From Chitinophaga pinensis (GTDB taxonomy: Bacteria; Bacteroidota; Bacteroidia; Chitinophagales; Chitinophagaceae): DNA of 64,000 bases. Position 1 is the first letter of the stretch, and each line of letters opens with the position of its first letter. Under the pieces are notes generated by a model, which was not told where the DNA came from, ran no database searches, and saw only the letters and a program-made list of their open reading frames with translations. Both the position numbers and the translations under genes were made by a program. Of the stretch, positions 17,395-26,070 are shown one piece after another. The stretch spans positions 62,001-126,000 of the forward strand of contig NZ_VOHS01000012.1 in NCBI RefSeq assembly GCF_007896845.1. Reading direction: 5' to 3'.

Positions 17395-17801
17395 TAAATT
17401 TTTTAACCATATCCTATGAAAAACCTATACCAAAGATAGTCGAGCATGGTCAGCATCCAACTTCATTTTGGTAAAGGCTATATTTTATCTGGTTAACGCA
17501 TGGTTTAGCCTCCCGTTAACCAAAAATTAACAACTTTGTAATCGTTTGATCTCTTCTTTCGCTTGCCTGTATTGAAAAGTGTCATTTTTAAACTTGTTAA
17601 AACAAGTAATTTCTATTGGAAAGTGCCCTATAAAAGAGGTAGAGAAGTGGTTGACCGGGGCAATTGATCCCGGCAGTACGTATTGAGCATTCAATCAGTG
17701 AATTATGCTGAAATGCGATGCGTAGTACATGTACTTTGCGCGCGTCAGCTAAAGAAGAGATGGTCAATTCGGGCAACTGATCAGAACCATACAGCTCCGA
17801 G

Positions 17802-18114
17802 GCCAGACAGCTGACAGCGTGAAGAACGGGTGAGGGTGTCTGTTGCCTGTCCTCAAGAATCTATCATCCAAAGTAGGAAAAGACATATACAGCATCAGGT
17901 AACTGACCAACGCCAGACAGCTGACAGCGTGAAGAACGGGTGAGGGTGTCTGTTGCCTGTCCCAAGGATCTATCATCCGAAGTAGGAAAAGACATATACA
18001 GCTTCAGGTGACTGACCAACGCCAGACAGCTGAAGCGTAAGGAACGGGTATGAACGTCTGTTGCCCGTCGCCGGGGAGCTATCTATTTGTAGCAGGAAGG
18101 GACATATACAGCGC
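17802..18114. repeat. tandem repeat, three units of about 110 bp
   Basis: Units begin with GCCAGACAGCTG at 17802, 17912 and 18021 and end with GACATATACAGC. Units one and two are nearly identical; the third is shorter and more diverged. The tail of a possible older unit precedes 17802. The block sits immediately downstream of the second YeeE/YedE gene. Reading frames through it are short and repeat-driven, so I treat it as non-coding. Confidence 0.85.
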
Positions 18115-18123
18115 TACGGTTTG

Positions 18124-18615
18124 CTAATGCGGCAACCGATCCCGTAACTTGCCGTACACCCAGGTGCCCAGAATCGCGCTGAAAAGTGTGACGATCACCA
18201 CCGAAAACCCGGCTCCGATCTGTGCAAACAAAGGGCCCGGACAAGCGCCTGTCAGCGCCCAGCCGAATCCAAAGAGCAATCCGCCAAAGATCTGGCCTTT
18301 ATTAAAGGACTTGGGCTGAAAAGTGATAGGTTCGCCATACAGCGTTTTAGCGCCGGTTTTTTTTATGATCAGTACGGAAATGATCCCTGTCACGACAGCA
18401 GACCCAATGACACCATACATATGAAAAGATTGCAAGCGGAACATTTCCTGTATGCGGTACCACGACATGACTTCTGATTTAATCAGAATGATGCCGAAAA
18501 ATATACCTGCTGCCATAAACTGGAGCTGAGACCACCATGGTGTCTTTTTTGTAGTAGTAGTGGTGGCAGGCATGCTCACTACTTCAAAGTCAGTATCTAT
18601 ATTTTGTAAAGACAT
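18124..18615 (-). CDS. YeeE/YedE family protein, short DUF6691-like half
   Basis: A 163-residue membrane protein with four helices. It carries the hallmark FGFGWALTGACPGPLFAQIG, in which the cysteine of GACPG is conserved in YeeE/YedE proteins that conduct thiosulfate or related sulfur species through the inner membrane. It lies 11 bases after the other half. Two-gene split versions of this transporter are common in Bacteroidota and Proteobacteria. The first 20 residues are a soluble cytoplasmic stretch with a run of threonines. Confidence 0.87.
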   Translation of the reverse strand: MSLQNIDTDFEVVSMPATTTTTKKTPWWSQLQFMAAGIFFGIILIKSEVMSWYRIQEMFRLQSFHMYGVIGSAVVTGIISVLIIKKTGAKTLYGEPITFQPKSFNKGQIFGGLLFGFGWALTGACPGPLFAQIGAGFSVVIVTLFSAILGTWVYGKLRDRLPH

Positions 18616-18626
18616 GATTTACAGAT

Positions 18627-19187
18627 TTACAGTTGCAGAATAAATGGAAGAATCAGATTGGCCATAATAAAACCACCCGCCATAAAGCAACAGGTGGCTA
18701 CCAGTGATGGCCATTGCAGGTTGGACAGGCCCATGATGGCGTGACCAGAAGTACAGCCACCGGCATAGCGGGTGCCAAAACCTACCAGAAATCCACCGGC
18801 GACCATCAGGATTAAGCCCCTTATAGTCAGCAAGGCCGGCCAGTTGAAGAGATCCGCAGGGAGTAAGGAACCTGTATAGGAGAGGCCGTAGCCCTGTAGT
18901 TCCGTTTCCAGTTGCGGTGCGATTGTAGCAGGTGCGGGTCCTGCGAGGAAGGTGACGGCGATAAAACCACCGATCAGGATGCCGCCGGCAAAGAAGAGGT
19001 TCCACGATTCCTTTTTCCAGTCATAAGAGAAAAAGGGGATTTTAGCTGGCAGACAGGCCGCACAGATATGCCGCAGATTGGCTGAAATGCCAAAGTGGCG
19101 ATTGCCAAGCAATAGCAGGAGGGGGACAGTCAGCCCTATCAGCGGACCAGCGACATACCATGGCCATGGCGTAGATAAGATATGCAT
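18627..19187 (-). CDS. YeeE/YedE family sulfur transporter, first half
   Basis: A 186-residue membrane protein with about five helices. The segment [19 protein letters not shown] holds the conserved GGCTSGH cysteine motif of the family. A second cysteine pair (CAACLPAK) lies near residue 45. ATG 19187 is chosen; the frame is open 22 codons further but that part covers the promoter region. With its partner it probably imports a sulfur compound, and the divergent MarR gene likely regulates it. Confidence 0.88.
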   Translation of the reverse strand: MHILSTPWPWYVAGPLIGLTVPLLLLLGNRHFGISANLRHICAACLPAKIPFFSYDWKKESWNLFFAGGILIGGFIAVTFLAGPAPATIAPQLETELQGYGLSYTGSLLPADLFNWPALLTIRGLILMVAGGFLVGFGTRYAGGCTSGHAIMGLSNLQWPSLVATCCFMAGGFIMANLILPFILQL

Positions 19188-19250
19188 AGACAGTTTAAAT
19201 TGCAGATGGTATAAAAGGAAGGTGTCTGTAATAAGGAATATGGTGGTATA

Positions 19251-19258
19251 CAAATATA
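19251..19258 (-). promoter_or_regulatory. promoter -7 box of the YeeE/YedE operon
   Basis: TATATTTG on the reverse strand matches TAnnTTTG and lies 63 bases upstream of ATG 19187. This supports the shorter start of the first transporter gene. Confidence 0.5.
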
Positions 19259-19317
19259 GTGATCACTGCTTATTTAAAATATCCACAGACTGTTAAAAGA
19301 ATACATTAAAGCAAATA

Positions 19318-19327
19318 TGTTGCAACA
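19318..19327. promoter_or_regulatory. candidate MarR operator
   Basis: TGTTGCAACA is a perfect 10-base palindrome inside a looser AAATATG...CATATTT pair (19313-19336). It overlaps the upstream part of the MarR promoter in the gap shared with the YeeE/YedE operon, so one bound dimer could control both directions. Confidence 0.5.
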
Positions 19328-19338
19328 CCCATATTTAT

Positions 19339-19346
19339 TATCTTTG
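19339..19346 (+). promoter_or_regulatory. promoter -7 box of the MarR gene (leaderless-like)
   Basis: TATCTTTG matches TAnnTTTG exactly and ends four bases before the ATG at 19351, leaving room for almost no leader. Confidence 0.6.
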
Positions 19347-19350
19347 GGCT

Positions 19351-19803
19351 ATGAAGATTGAACAAGCGATTAATCAGCGGAAGTTCAAGGACGACTACCA
19401 CAAGATCGTAGTGAACCTGTTATACACAGGTAACTGGCTACGCGACGCCCTTGGAGCCAACCTGAAAGAACACGGATTGTTACCGCAGCACTACAATGCC
19501 CTGCGCATCATCAAGGGACGCCATCCGGAGCCTGTGTCAGCCGGCGATATCAAAGACGTTATGCTCGATAAAGCCAGCGACGTGACCCGTTTGCTGGACA
19601 AACTTGAAAAGCTGGAGTATGTACAGCGCCGCCTTTGTCCGCATAACAGACGAAAAATGGACATCAACATTACGCCACAAGGGCTGAAACTCTTATCTGA
19701 CGTAGATGTACTGATGGATACCTTTTATGATGACCTGGCAGACAGGATTACAGCGGCTGAAGCTGCTGCACTCAGCGATCTGCTCGATAAAGTACGGGGA
19801 TAA
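19351..19803 (+). CDS. MarR family transcriptional regulator
   Basis: A 150-residue winged-helix protein. The helix-turn-helix falls at about residues 55-85 (PVSAGDIKDVMLDKASDVTRLLDKLEKLEYVQR), followed by the wing RRLCPHNRRKMDINITPQG, with helices at both ends for dimerisation. One cysteine sits in the wing at the position RRLCPHNRR, which could give redox or sulfur-species sensing, but that is inference. It is divergent from the YeeE/YedE pair, its likely target. Confidence 0.88.
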   Translation: MKIEQAINQRKFKDDYHKIVVNLLYTGNWLRDALGANLKEHGLLPQHYNALRIIKGRHPEPVSAGDIKDVMLDKASDVTRLLDKLEKLEYVQRRLCPHNRRKMDINITPQGLKLLSDVDVLMDTFYDDLADRITAAEAAALSDLLDKVRG

Positions 19804-19814
19804 GGATAAAACGA

Positions 19815-19822
19815 TATCTTTG
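19815..19822 (+). promoter_or_regulatory. promoter -7 box of the 124-residue gene (leaderless-like)
   Basis: TATCTTTG matches TAnnTTTG exactly and ends five bases before the ATG at 19828. It is the main support for treating that short reading frame as a real gene. Confidence 0.5.
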
Positions 19823-19827
19823 TCCGT

Positions 19828-20202
19828 ATGCGGAATCTTTTTTATCTGTGTCTTTCCATTATACTGTTTTGCTGCGGACTTAGCGTCAGCGCAGCAATGA
19901 CAGAATGCCGTAAAGATGGTATAACAGCAGCTTCCGTCCAACCATATCTGAAAGTACTGTCATGTGACCACCAGTTGAACCATCACGGGGAATCCAGACT
20001 CCCCGATACGGTGTGCACAACCTCTCATCAGTCTTTTATCGTATCTGTTAAAACAGATACCCGCGAAGGTACGGGATCTGGCAGGGAGCTTTTTCTTGCA
20101 CGGATCACATTATTTTCCTGCAAAATACAGGCTGCGCGTTTATTGCCGGACCTGCACAATATCATTCGCTCGCTAATTTTCCCCCAGCATATTTTCTGGT
20201 GA
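19828..20202 (+). CDS. small secreted protein of unknown function, 124 aa
   Basis: The reading frame begins with a convincing signal peptide (MRNLFYLCLSIILFCCGLSVSAA). The mature part has cysteines in TECRKDG and LSCDHQ and several histidines, but no recognised domain. It lies 24 bases after the MarR stop and 104 bases before the antiporter start. A TAnnTTTG box five bases upstream of the ATG supports expression. I cannot assign a role; the second half looks less protein-like than the first. Confidence 0.5.
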   Translation: MRNLFYLCLSIILFCCGLSVSAAMTECRKDGITAASVQPYLKVLSCDHQLNHHGESRLPDTVCTTSHQSFIVSVKTDTREGTGSGRELFLARITLFSCKIQAARLLPDLHNIIRSLIFPQHIFW

Positions 20203-20306
20203 AGTAATTGACATTACACTGTTTTATTGCTGTCCCTACCGCTTTAACATCGGCGGGGACTTTGGCGTTATTCAATTGTCTCAACTCACTAAACCGGATT
20301 TTACGA

Positions 20307-22550
20307 ATGATACATTTACCACCTTTGATTGCCGACCTGGCTTTGATCTTAATTGCAGCTGCTATCACAACACTGATCTTCAAAAAACTGAAGCAGCCGC
20401 TGGTGCTTGGATATATTGTGGCCGGACTCCTGGTGGGACAACACGTATCCCTCGTTCCGACGGTCTCAGATGAGGCGAATATCAAGATCTGGTCGGAAAT
20501 CGGCGTCATCTTCCTACTGTTTAGTCTCGGACTCGAATTCAGTTTTAAGAAACTGATCAAAGTCGGTGGCTCTTCCTCTATTACCGCGATCGTAGAAGTC
20601 GTGTTCATGCTCTTGTTGGGATATCTTGTCGGTCAGCTGATGGGATGGTCTTCTATGGATAGCATCTTCCTCGGAGGAATATTGTCTATATCATCCACAA
20701 CTATCATTATACGGGCATTTGAAGAACTGGGGATTAAAGGACAACAGTTTGCCGGCCTCGTCTTCGGTATTCTCGTCGTGGAAGACCTGGTAGCTATCGT
20801 GCTGCTGGTGTTATTGTCCACGCTGGCTGTCAGTCAGCAGTTTGCCGGCGGAGAAATGCTCTCCTCTGTTATTAAGCTGGTCTTTTTCCTCATCGCCTGG
20901 TTTATAACAGGTATCTTTTTCATTCCTACGCTGTTGCGTAAAACAAAGAAGCTGATGAATGAAGAAACCCTGTTAGTGACTGCTATTGGTCTTTGTCTGC
21001 TGATGGTCGTACTGGCTACACAGGCTGGTTTCTCTCCGGCGCTGGGTGCTTTTATCATGGGATCTATTCTCGCAGAAACGACGCAGGCAGAAAAGATAGA
21101 GCATCTCATTAAACCGGTAAAAGAGCTCTTTGGCGCTATTTTCTTTGTCTCAGTCGGTATGTTGATCGATCCGGCAATGCTGGTTAAATATGCCCTTCCT
21201 GTGGCGATTATCACACTGGTTACACTGGCGGGTAAAACCCTCAGTACCTGTATAGGGGCATTACTTTCAGGGCAGCCTCTGAAAACGTCTGTACAGGCAG
21301 GTATGAGCCTTGCACAGATAGGGGAGTTCTCTTTCATCATTGCCCAGCTGGGATTGTCTTTAAAAGTAACAAGTGACTTCCTCTATCCGGTAGCCGTAGC
21401 CGTATCGGCTGTGACGACGTTTACTACGCCTTATATGATACGCCTGTCTGCTCCGTTTTACGAGAAACTGGCAGGCGTATTGCCGCATCGCTGGAAGACT
21501 TCCCTGAACCGTTATAGTGCGGCGACACAAACCATTGCTGTCGTAAGCGACTGGAAACAGCTGTTACGTTCTTATGTGGTCAACATGACGATCTACGCAG
21601 TGGTGATTCTGGCGATCACACTTCTTTCTTATTATTATCTGTTACCACTGATCAATATTAAGTTCAATGGTTATAACTGGGGGCGTATAGCCAGTGCATT
21701 GATCACACTGATATTACTGATGCCGTTCCTTTGGGCACTGGCACTACGGAATATCAGCAGTCAGGCTTCTTCTAATATATGGGAACAGAAAAAATACCGC
21801 GGACCCTTATTGCTGGTACGTTTCTCCAGAATGATACTGGCCGTGTTCCTGATCGGTTTCTTTATTGACCGTTTCTTTTCTTATTCTATTGCAGTATTGG
21901 TGACCGCAGGTATCATTGCATTGATCTTCCTGTTAAGACATAAGATACAAACGTTCTACACTACTATCGAAGAGCGCTTCTTTTCCAATTTCAATGCACG
22001 TGAAGCTAAAGTGGGCAATATTAATAAGTATGTGCTCGCTCCATGGCATGCACATCTTGCTGTGGCAGAGATACGGCCATTATCGCCGGTGGCAGGGAAG
22101 ACTTTGCTCGAATTAGCTTTGCGTGAAAACTTCGGGATAAACATTGCGTTAATCAACAGAAGTGGACAGAAGATCTATGCACCGGATAAATATGAAAGAC
22201 TGTTTCCTGGGGATATTATCACGGGAATTGGTACCGATGAACAACTGGAAAAGTTCAACAGTTTTCTCGAACCATTATCAGCAGATGCAGACGCACAGCC
22301 GCAGGATACGGATCCGATCGCTTTGCGACAATTCCTGATAGGTAAACAGTCACGTCTTTCCAACAAGACTATACGTGAACTCGGTATACGTGAACGCACC
22401 CGCGGAATCGTGCTGGGCGTGGAAAGACAAGGAAGAAGGATTTTAAATCCGGAGTCCGGTATGCATTTACTGGAAGGTGATATTGTCTGGATTGCAGGCA
22501 GCGGGAAAAAATTAAATGCATTTATAAAAGAGCAACAGGGTGCTAATTAA
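20307..22550 (+). CDS. KefB/CPA2-type cation:proton antiporter with two RCK-C (TrkA-C) domains
   Basis: The 747-residue protein has a twelve-helix Na+/H+ exchanger domain in residues 1-400, with typical CPA2 segments GYIVAGLLVGQHV, FLLFSLGLEFSFKK and GILVVEDLVAIVLL. A second block of helices lies at about 430-590. Two TrkA-C-like domains follow (about 605-665 and 690-745; VAEIRPLSPVAGKTLLEL and RTRGIVLGVERQGRRILNP). No TrkA-N nucleotide domain is present, unlike enterobacterial KefB. It probably exchanges K+ or Na+ for protons at the inner membrane. ATG 20307 starts at the conserved N-terminus; the frame is open 33 codons upstream without similarity. Confidence 0.9.
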   Translation: MIHLPPLIADLALILIAAAITTLIFKKLKQPLVLGYIVAGLLVGQHVSLVPTVSDEANIKIWSEIGVIFLLFSLGLEFSFKKLIKVGGSSSITAIVEVVFMLLLGYLVGQLMGWSSMDSIFLGGILSISSTTIIIRAFEELGIKGQQFAGLVFGILVVEDLVAIVLLVLLSTLAVSQQFAGGEMLSSVIKLVFFLIAWFITGIFFIPTLLRKTKKLMNEETLLVTAIGLCLLMVVLATQAGFSPALGAFIMGSILAETTQAEKIEHLIKPVKELFGAIFFVSVGMLIDPAMLVKYALPVAIITLVTLAGKTLSTCIGALLSGQPLKTSVQAGMSLAQIGEFSFIIAQLGLSLKVTSDFLYPVAVAVSAVTTFTTPYMIRLSAPFYEKLAGVLPHRWKTSLNRYSAATQTIAVVSDWKQLLRSYVVNMTIYAVVILAITLLSYYYLLPLINIKFNGYNWGRIASALITLILLMPFLWALALRNISSQASSNIWEQKKYRGPLLLVRFSRMILAVFLIGFFIDRFFSYSIAVLVTAGIIALIFLLRHKIQTFYTTIEERFFSNFNAREAKVGNINKYVLAPWHAHLAVAEIRPLSPVAGKTLLELALRENFGINIALINRSGQKIYAPDKYERLFPGDIITGIGTDEQLEKFNSFLEPLSADADAQPQDTDPIALRQFLIGKQSRLSNKTIRELGIRERTRGIVLGVERQGRRILNPESGMHLLEGDIVWIAGSGKKLNAFIKEQQGAN

Positions 22551-22580
22551 CAGACACTGATGCCGCAACATGTCTGCAGC

Positions 22581-22605
22581 AGGACAAGCCTCAAAGGCTT
22601 GTCCT
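22581..22605 (+). terminator. terminator hairpin after the antiporter gene
   Basis: AGGACAAGCC and GGCTTGTCCT form a perfect 10 bp stem with a TCAAA loop, followed by a T-rich stretch, 30 bases after the stop codon. Confidence 0.75.
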
Positions 22606-22748
22606 GTCTTGTTTTCAGCCATTGCAGATTTGCATTGTTTACGTTTAGCAGTGATAGTAATATTTGTTTTTGCATTCCATTTTTATTGTAAATTCAATTT
22701 ATCTGTCAGCGAGCTCTTTTTTTACCCTCAAATAAAAACCACTTAAGT

Positions 22749-23522
22749 ATGAAAAAGAAAACCCAGTCAATCTATGTGCGTCAAATTCATTTTCTTTTCT
22801 TCGCATTGTCAATGTTTCTCTTTGCCTGTAGCAAAGACAAGATCGCAACAGAAGCTAAGCCAGCTGAAGACAAATTGGTAAGTTATCTGGAAAGGTTAGG
22901 TTTCAAAAAAGAGAACATCGAGCTGAAAGGTGATACCTACATCATCGATGGCGATGTACTCATTACAAAATCTGAACTGGCCAAACGTGCAGCTAACGAA
23001 GACAAAACAGATGGTATCGCAGGTACTGAACACTGGAGAGGTACTTACATTATCAGTAATGCCTACAACTCCAATGTGAGACTGTACATTGATCCGGCAG
23101 TGCCTACTGCATGGAGAACCGCTATTCAGGGTGCTGTAAACAACTGGAATGCGATTAACGGTACCAGACTGGGAATGTCTATCGTGACTTCACAAGCTAA
23201 CTCTGACACAAGAGTTTTCATGGGCTTTGAATCTGCCAACTGGATCGCACGTGCTTACCTGCCAGGCTCTAACAGCCGTCCGGGTGTAAGCGTTGAGATC
23301 AACAGTAACTACAACAGTCTGCCTGCCACCCAGAAACTGTTCGCTATCACGCACGAGCTGGGTCACACCATCGGCTTCTATCACACTAACCAGAATCAGG
23401 GTATCTTCATTTCTGGTACGCCTAGTGTTGATGCCAATTCTGTAATGAACTCTTTTGTGTTGAACTGGAACGGCTTCACCGCAGGTGATGTTCTGGCAAC
23501 ACAGATCCTGTATCCACAGTAA
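22749..23522 (+). CDS. M57 (HEIGH-type) zinc metallopeptidase lipoprotein
   Basis: A 257-residue protein with a lipoprotein signal ending in FLFAC. The zinc motif is HELGHTIGFYH near residue 201, the extended HExxHxxGxxH of metzincin-like enzymes in the form seen in peptidase family M57. Preceding text such as RGTYIISNAYNSNVRLYIDP and AVNNWNAINGTRLGMSIV matches that family. It should be an extracytoplasmic, membrane-anchored protease. A propeptide-like region lies at about 25-90. It is a single gene with its own terminator. Confidence 0.88.
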   Translation: MKKKTQSIYVRQIHFLFFALSMFLFACSKDKIATEAKPAEDKLVSYLERLGFKKENIELKGDTYIIDGDVLITKSELAKRAANEDKTDGIAGTEHWRGTYIISNAYNSNVRLYIDPAVPTAWRTAIQGAVNNWNAINGTRLGMSIVTSQANSDTRVFMGFESANWIARAYLPGSNSRPGVSVEINSNYNSLPATQKLFAITHELGHTIGFYHTNQNQGIFISGTPSVDANSVMNSFVLNWNGFTAGDVLATQILYPQ

Positions 23523-23555
23523 TCAATACAGTGCATACAAAGGGATTTAAAATGA

Positions 23556-23593
23556 GAACACCCGGCAGGCTTTCGCCCGTCGGGTGTTCTTTT
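23556..23593. terminator. terminator between the M57 protease and the convergent unknown gene
   Basis: GAACACCCG and CGGGTGTTC form the stem, with an inner GCAGGC-TTTC-GCCCGT part, followed by TTTTATT on the forward strand. Confidence 0.85.
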
Positions 23594-23608
23594 ATTGCGC
23601 GTTGACCT

Positions 23609-24421
23609 CTACCAGCTCCATTCCAGTTCTGTCACCACTGTTTCGCCTCTCTCTGCATATGATGTTGTAATCTGCTTCGGATAGGCTTCTTCATTGTAAG
23701 CATATTTATATTGGTTCACAATACTGTTATTACCCATAACAGGCGTGATGGTCTCTGTAATAATATTATTCGCAGAAAGATTTACTGCTGCAATGTCCAC
23801 CAGATAAGGCAGTACAGGAATACTGTGCTGCGCATTCGGATGATCATCATAAGTATAAGTGGTCGTAGATGCCTTTGTAAAGGGCAATTTCTTATTCACA
23901 CGTCCCATATTCTCCACAGTGACGATATTCCCTTTTACATCCCAGGTGTAGAACTGACAACTATTATTCTCAAAGGCGAGTCCGTCCTGTGTGTCATTGA
24001 AGAAATAACGGGCGGTGATTTGTCCGCTGCCATTATACACAAGCGAATCATAACTATGCACCAGTCCATCCAGATAATAAATGATCCTTCTGATATTCCC
24101 CTTCTCTGAATAGTCATATGAAGCGAAGAGGGTAGGTGCATGTGATGATTCATCATCAGTCACAAAGGTTTTTACAAGCCGTCCGTTTTTATATACCGGA
24201 ATACGGGTCGTTGTATAACTCCCTTCCTCCGTTTTATAAGTGGTAAGCAGTTCGGCTACCGTCTTATCCTCATTATAGGAAATAACGGTTCTGTCGGTAG
24301 CAGTTGTGATACCGCGCAGGCGCATCCTGCCTTTATCCGCTGGAGAACGAAATGCGCTGACAGTAATACCTGCCAGCAATAAGGCCGCTACAATACGAGC
24401 CCCGGTAAAGTTAATTGGCAT
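23609..24421 (-). CDS. secreted hypothetical protein with YD/RHS-like beta repeats
   Basis: A 270-residue protein with a signal peptide (MPINFTGARIVAALLLAGITVSAF). The mature chain consists of strand-turn patterns such as YKNGRLVKTFVTDD, YDYSEKGNIRRIIYYLDG and YNGSGQITARYFFND. These resemble the Bacteroidota DUF4595-like secreted beta repeats and, more distantly, YD repeats. No catalytic residue is apparent. It is transcribed towards the M57 protease gene and away from the CheR gene. Function unknown. Confidence 0.75.
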   Translation of the reverse strand: MPINFTGARIVAALLLAGITVSAFRSPADKGRMRLRGITTATDRTVISYNEDKTVAELLTTYKTEEGSYTTTRIPVYKNGRLVKTFVTDDESSHAPTLFASYDYSEKGNIRRIIYYLDGLVHSYDSLVYNGSGQITARYFFNDTQDGLAFENNSCQFYTWDVKGNIVTVENMGRVNKKLPFTKASTTTYTYDDHPNAQHSIPVLPYLVDIAAVNLSANNIITETITPVMGNNSIVNQYKYAYNEEAYPKQITTSYAERGETVVTELEWSW

Positions 24422-24670
24422 AAGTTGGCATTGACCAGATACGGAATAGTTACTCTAAAGATTCACAGTGACAACAAGATAGACTAAAGATAGTAAAATT
24501 TCATTATATATACGTATGGTAAAGAAAGTTGGATCTGGTATTTCGGTTAACAGGTCGTTAATGGCTATACGCCTTACTTTATACTGCAATATGAGGCTAT
24601 AACAATATACGATTATTGAAATGCCAGAAAACTTTGCGAACTTACAGCGGCAAAACAGAACGACTACGCA

Positions 24671-25504
24671 ATGATGGATAGCCTACGCCATTTGAAGGAT
24701 GAAGATGTTTTAGTACTGTTAAATGACTTGCTGGAGCAGTATGGATATGACTTTACAGATTATTCATTCGCCTCAGTAAAACGCAGGTTGCAGCGTGTGT
24801 ATAGTGCAGACAGATTCCCCAGTTTTGCCGAGTTCCGCTACAGGGTGAAATCAGACCCCGAATATCTCATCTATCTCATGGAACAGATCACGGTCAATGT
24901 AACAGAAATGTTCAGGGACCCTCATTTCTTCGAGATCCTCCGTAAACAGGTCCTGCCGGTACTGGCTACCTATCCCCTGATCAGGATATGGCACGCAGGT
25001 TGTTCCACAGGGGAGGAGGTGTATTCAATGGCGATCCTGCTTGATGAACTGAACCTGCTGCATAAGTCTGTTATTTATGCGACAGATATCAACGAGAGCG
25101 TATTGGAGAAAGCCCGTAAAGGAATCTTTCCCCTGCAACATATGCAGCAATATTCGCAGAACTATCTCGCATCCGGCGGGCAACAGGAATTTTCCGGCTA
25201 TTATGCGGCTAATTATGAATATGCAAAGTTCACTGACAGATTACGTGAGAAGATCATCTTTGCAGCGCATAACCTCGTGACAGACCACTCCTTCAACGAG
25301 TTTCAGCTGATCATCTGCCGGAATGTACTGATCTATTTTAATAAGGAACTACAGGATAAAGTATTACATCTCTTCAGCGATAGCCTCGAACAACTGGGTT
25401 TCATGGCATTAGGCGCTAAAGAAACGCTCCGCTTTACAACGGTAGCCCCATTATTTAAACCTTTTGCAAACAAAGAAAAGATCTGGAGAAAAATTTCGAC
25501 ATGA
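24671..25504 (+). CDS. CheR-family protein-glutamate O-methyltransferase
   Basis: The 277-residue protein has a helical N-terminal CheR domain (about 10-70) and a SAM-binding methyltransferase domain with IWHAGCSTGEEVYSMAILL and FQLIICRNVLIYF. In chemotaxis CheR methylates receptor glutamates. Here no receptor, CheA or CheW gene is nearby, and it carries no TPR or other targeting domain. The stop overlaps the cheB start by four bases (ATGA), so the two are translationally coupled. Either of two adjacent ATGs (24671 or 24674) may be used. Confidence 0.9.
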   Translation: MMDSLRHLKDEDVLVLLNDLLEQYGYDFTDYSFASVKRRLQRVYSADRFPSFAEFRYRVKSDPEYLIYLMEQITVNVTEMFRDPHFFEILRKQVLPVLATYPLIRIWHAGCSTGEEVYSMAILLDELNLLHKSVIYATDINESVLEKARKGIFPLQHMQQYSQNYLASGGQQEFSGYYAANYEYAKFTDRLREKIIFAAHNLVTDHSFNEFQLIICRNVLIYFNKELQDKVLHLFSDSLEQLGFMALGAKETLRFTTVAPLFKPFANKEKIWRKIST

Positions 25505-26067
25505 CGGCTCTTCCCAAACTACTGGTGATCGGCGGCTCCGCAGGCAGTCTGGACGTACTGTTGCAGCTTTTGCCGGAACTGGAACCTCAATGGCCGCTGG
25601 CAATGATTATCGTATTACATCGTAAGAATGATAATGATACACTGTTGACAGAATTATTGTCAGCGAAGACGGTATTGCCTGTAAAAGATGCGGAGGAGAA
25701 AGATGTACTCACGCCGGGATGTATCTACATAGCGCCTTCAGATTATCACCTGCTCATAGAACCCGATGGATCACTCACGCTGGATGCCTCTGAAAAGGTG
25801 CATTACAGTCGTCCGAGTATTGACGTCACCTTTATGTCTGCAGCAGAAGTATTTGGGAAGCGCTTATATTGTATTCTGCTCTCCGGTGCCAATATGGACG
25901 GTTCGGATGGATTACAGGCAGTGCATGACCTGGGTGGTTTTACCGCCGTACAGGACCCGGCTAACGCAGAAGTGGCTTTTATGCCCCGTCATGCGATGAA
26001 CTCCGTCCCGGTGGATAAGGTATTAAATATCCGTGAACTGGTGGCCTTTGTAAAGGACCTCCGTTAA
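25501..26067 (+). CDS. CheB-type protein-glutamate methylesterase lacking a receiver domain
   Basis: At 188 residues it contains only the CheB methylesterase domain. The catalytic serine is in IGGSAGS, the histidine in IVLHRK, and the aspartate in LSGANMDGSDGL, so the triad is intact. Canonical CheB has an N-terminal receiver domain of about 120 residues that controls activity; that is missing. A receiver domain does occur in the convergent kinase whose stop lies three bases away, which may supply the control in trans. Confidence 0.9.
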   Translation: MTALPKLLVIGGSAGSLDVLLQLLPELEPQWPLAMIIVLHRKNDNDTLLTELLSAKTVLPVKDAEEKDVLTPGCIYIAPSDYHLLIEPDGSLTLDASEKVHYSRPSIDVTFMSAAEVFGKRLYCILLSGANMDGSDGLQAVHDLGGFTAVQDPANAEVAFMPRHAMNSVPVDKVLNIRELVAFVKDLR

Positions 26068-26070
26068 GAT

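Noticed and set aside
17764-17976. 70-codon reverse frame in the 110 bp tandem repeat
   Set aside because: It repeats its own sequence with the DNA period and has no start signal.
17802-18114. Possible CRISPR array
   Set aside because: Units of about 110 bp are contiguous without unique spacers, there are only three, and no cas gene is present.
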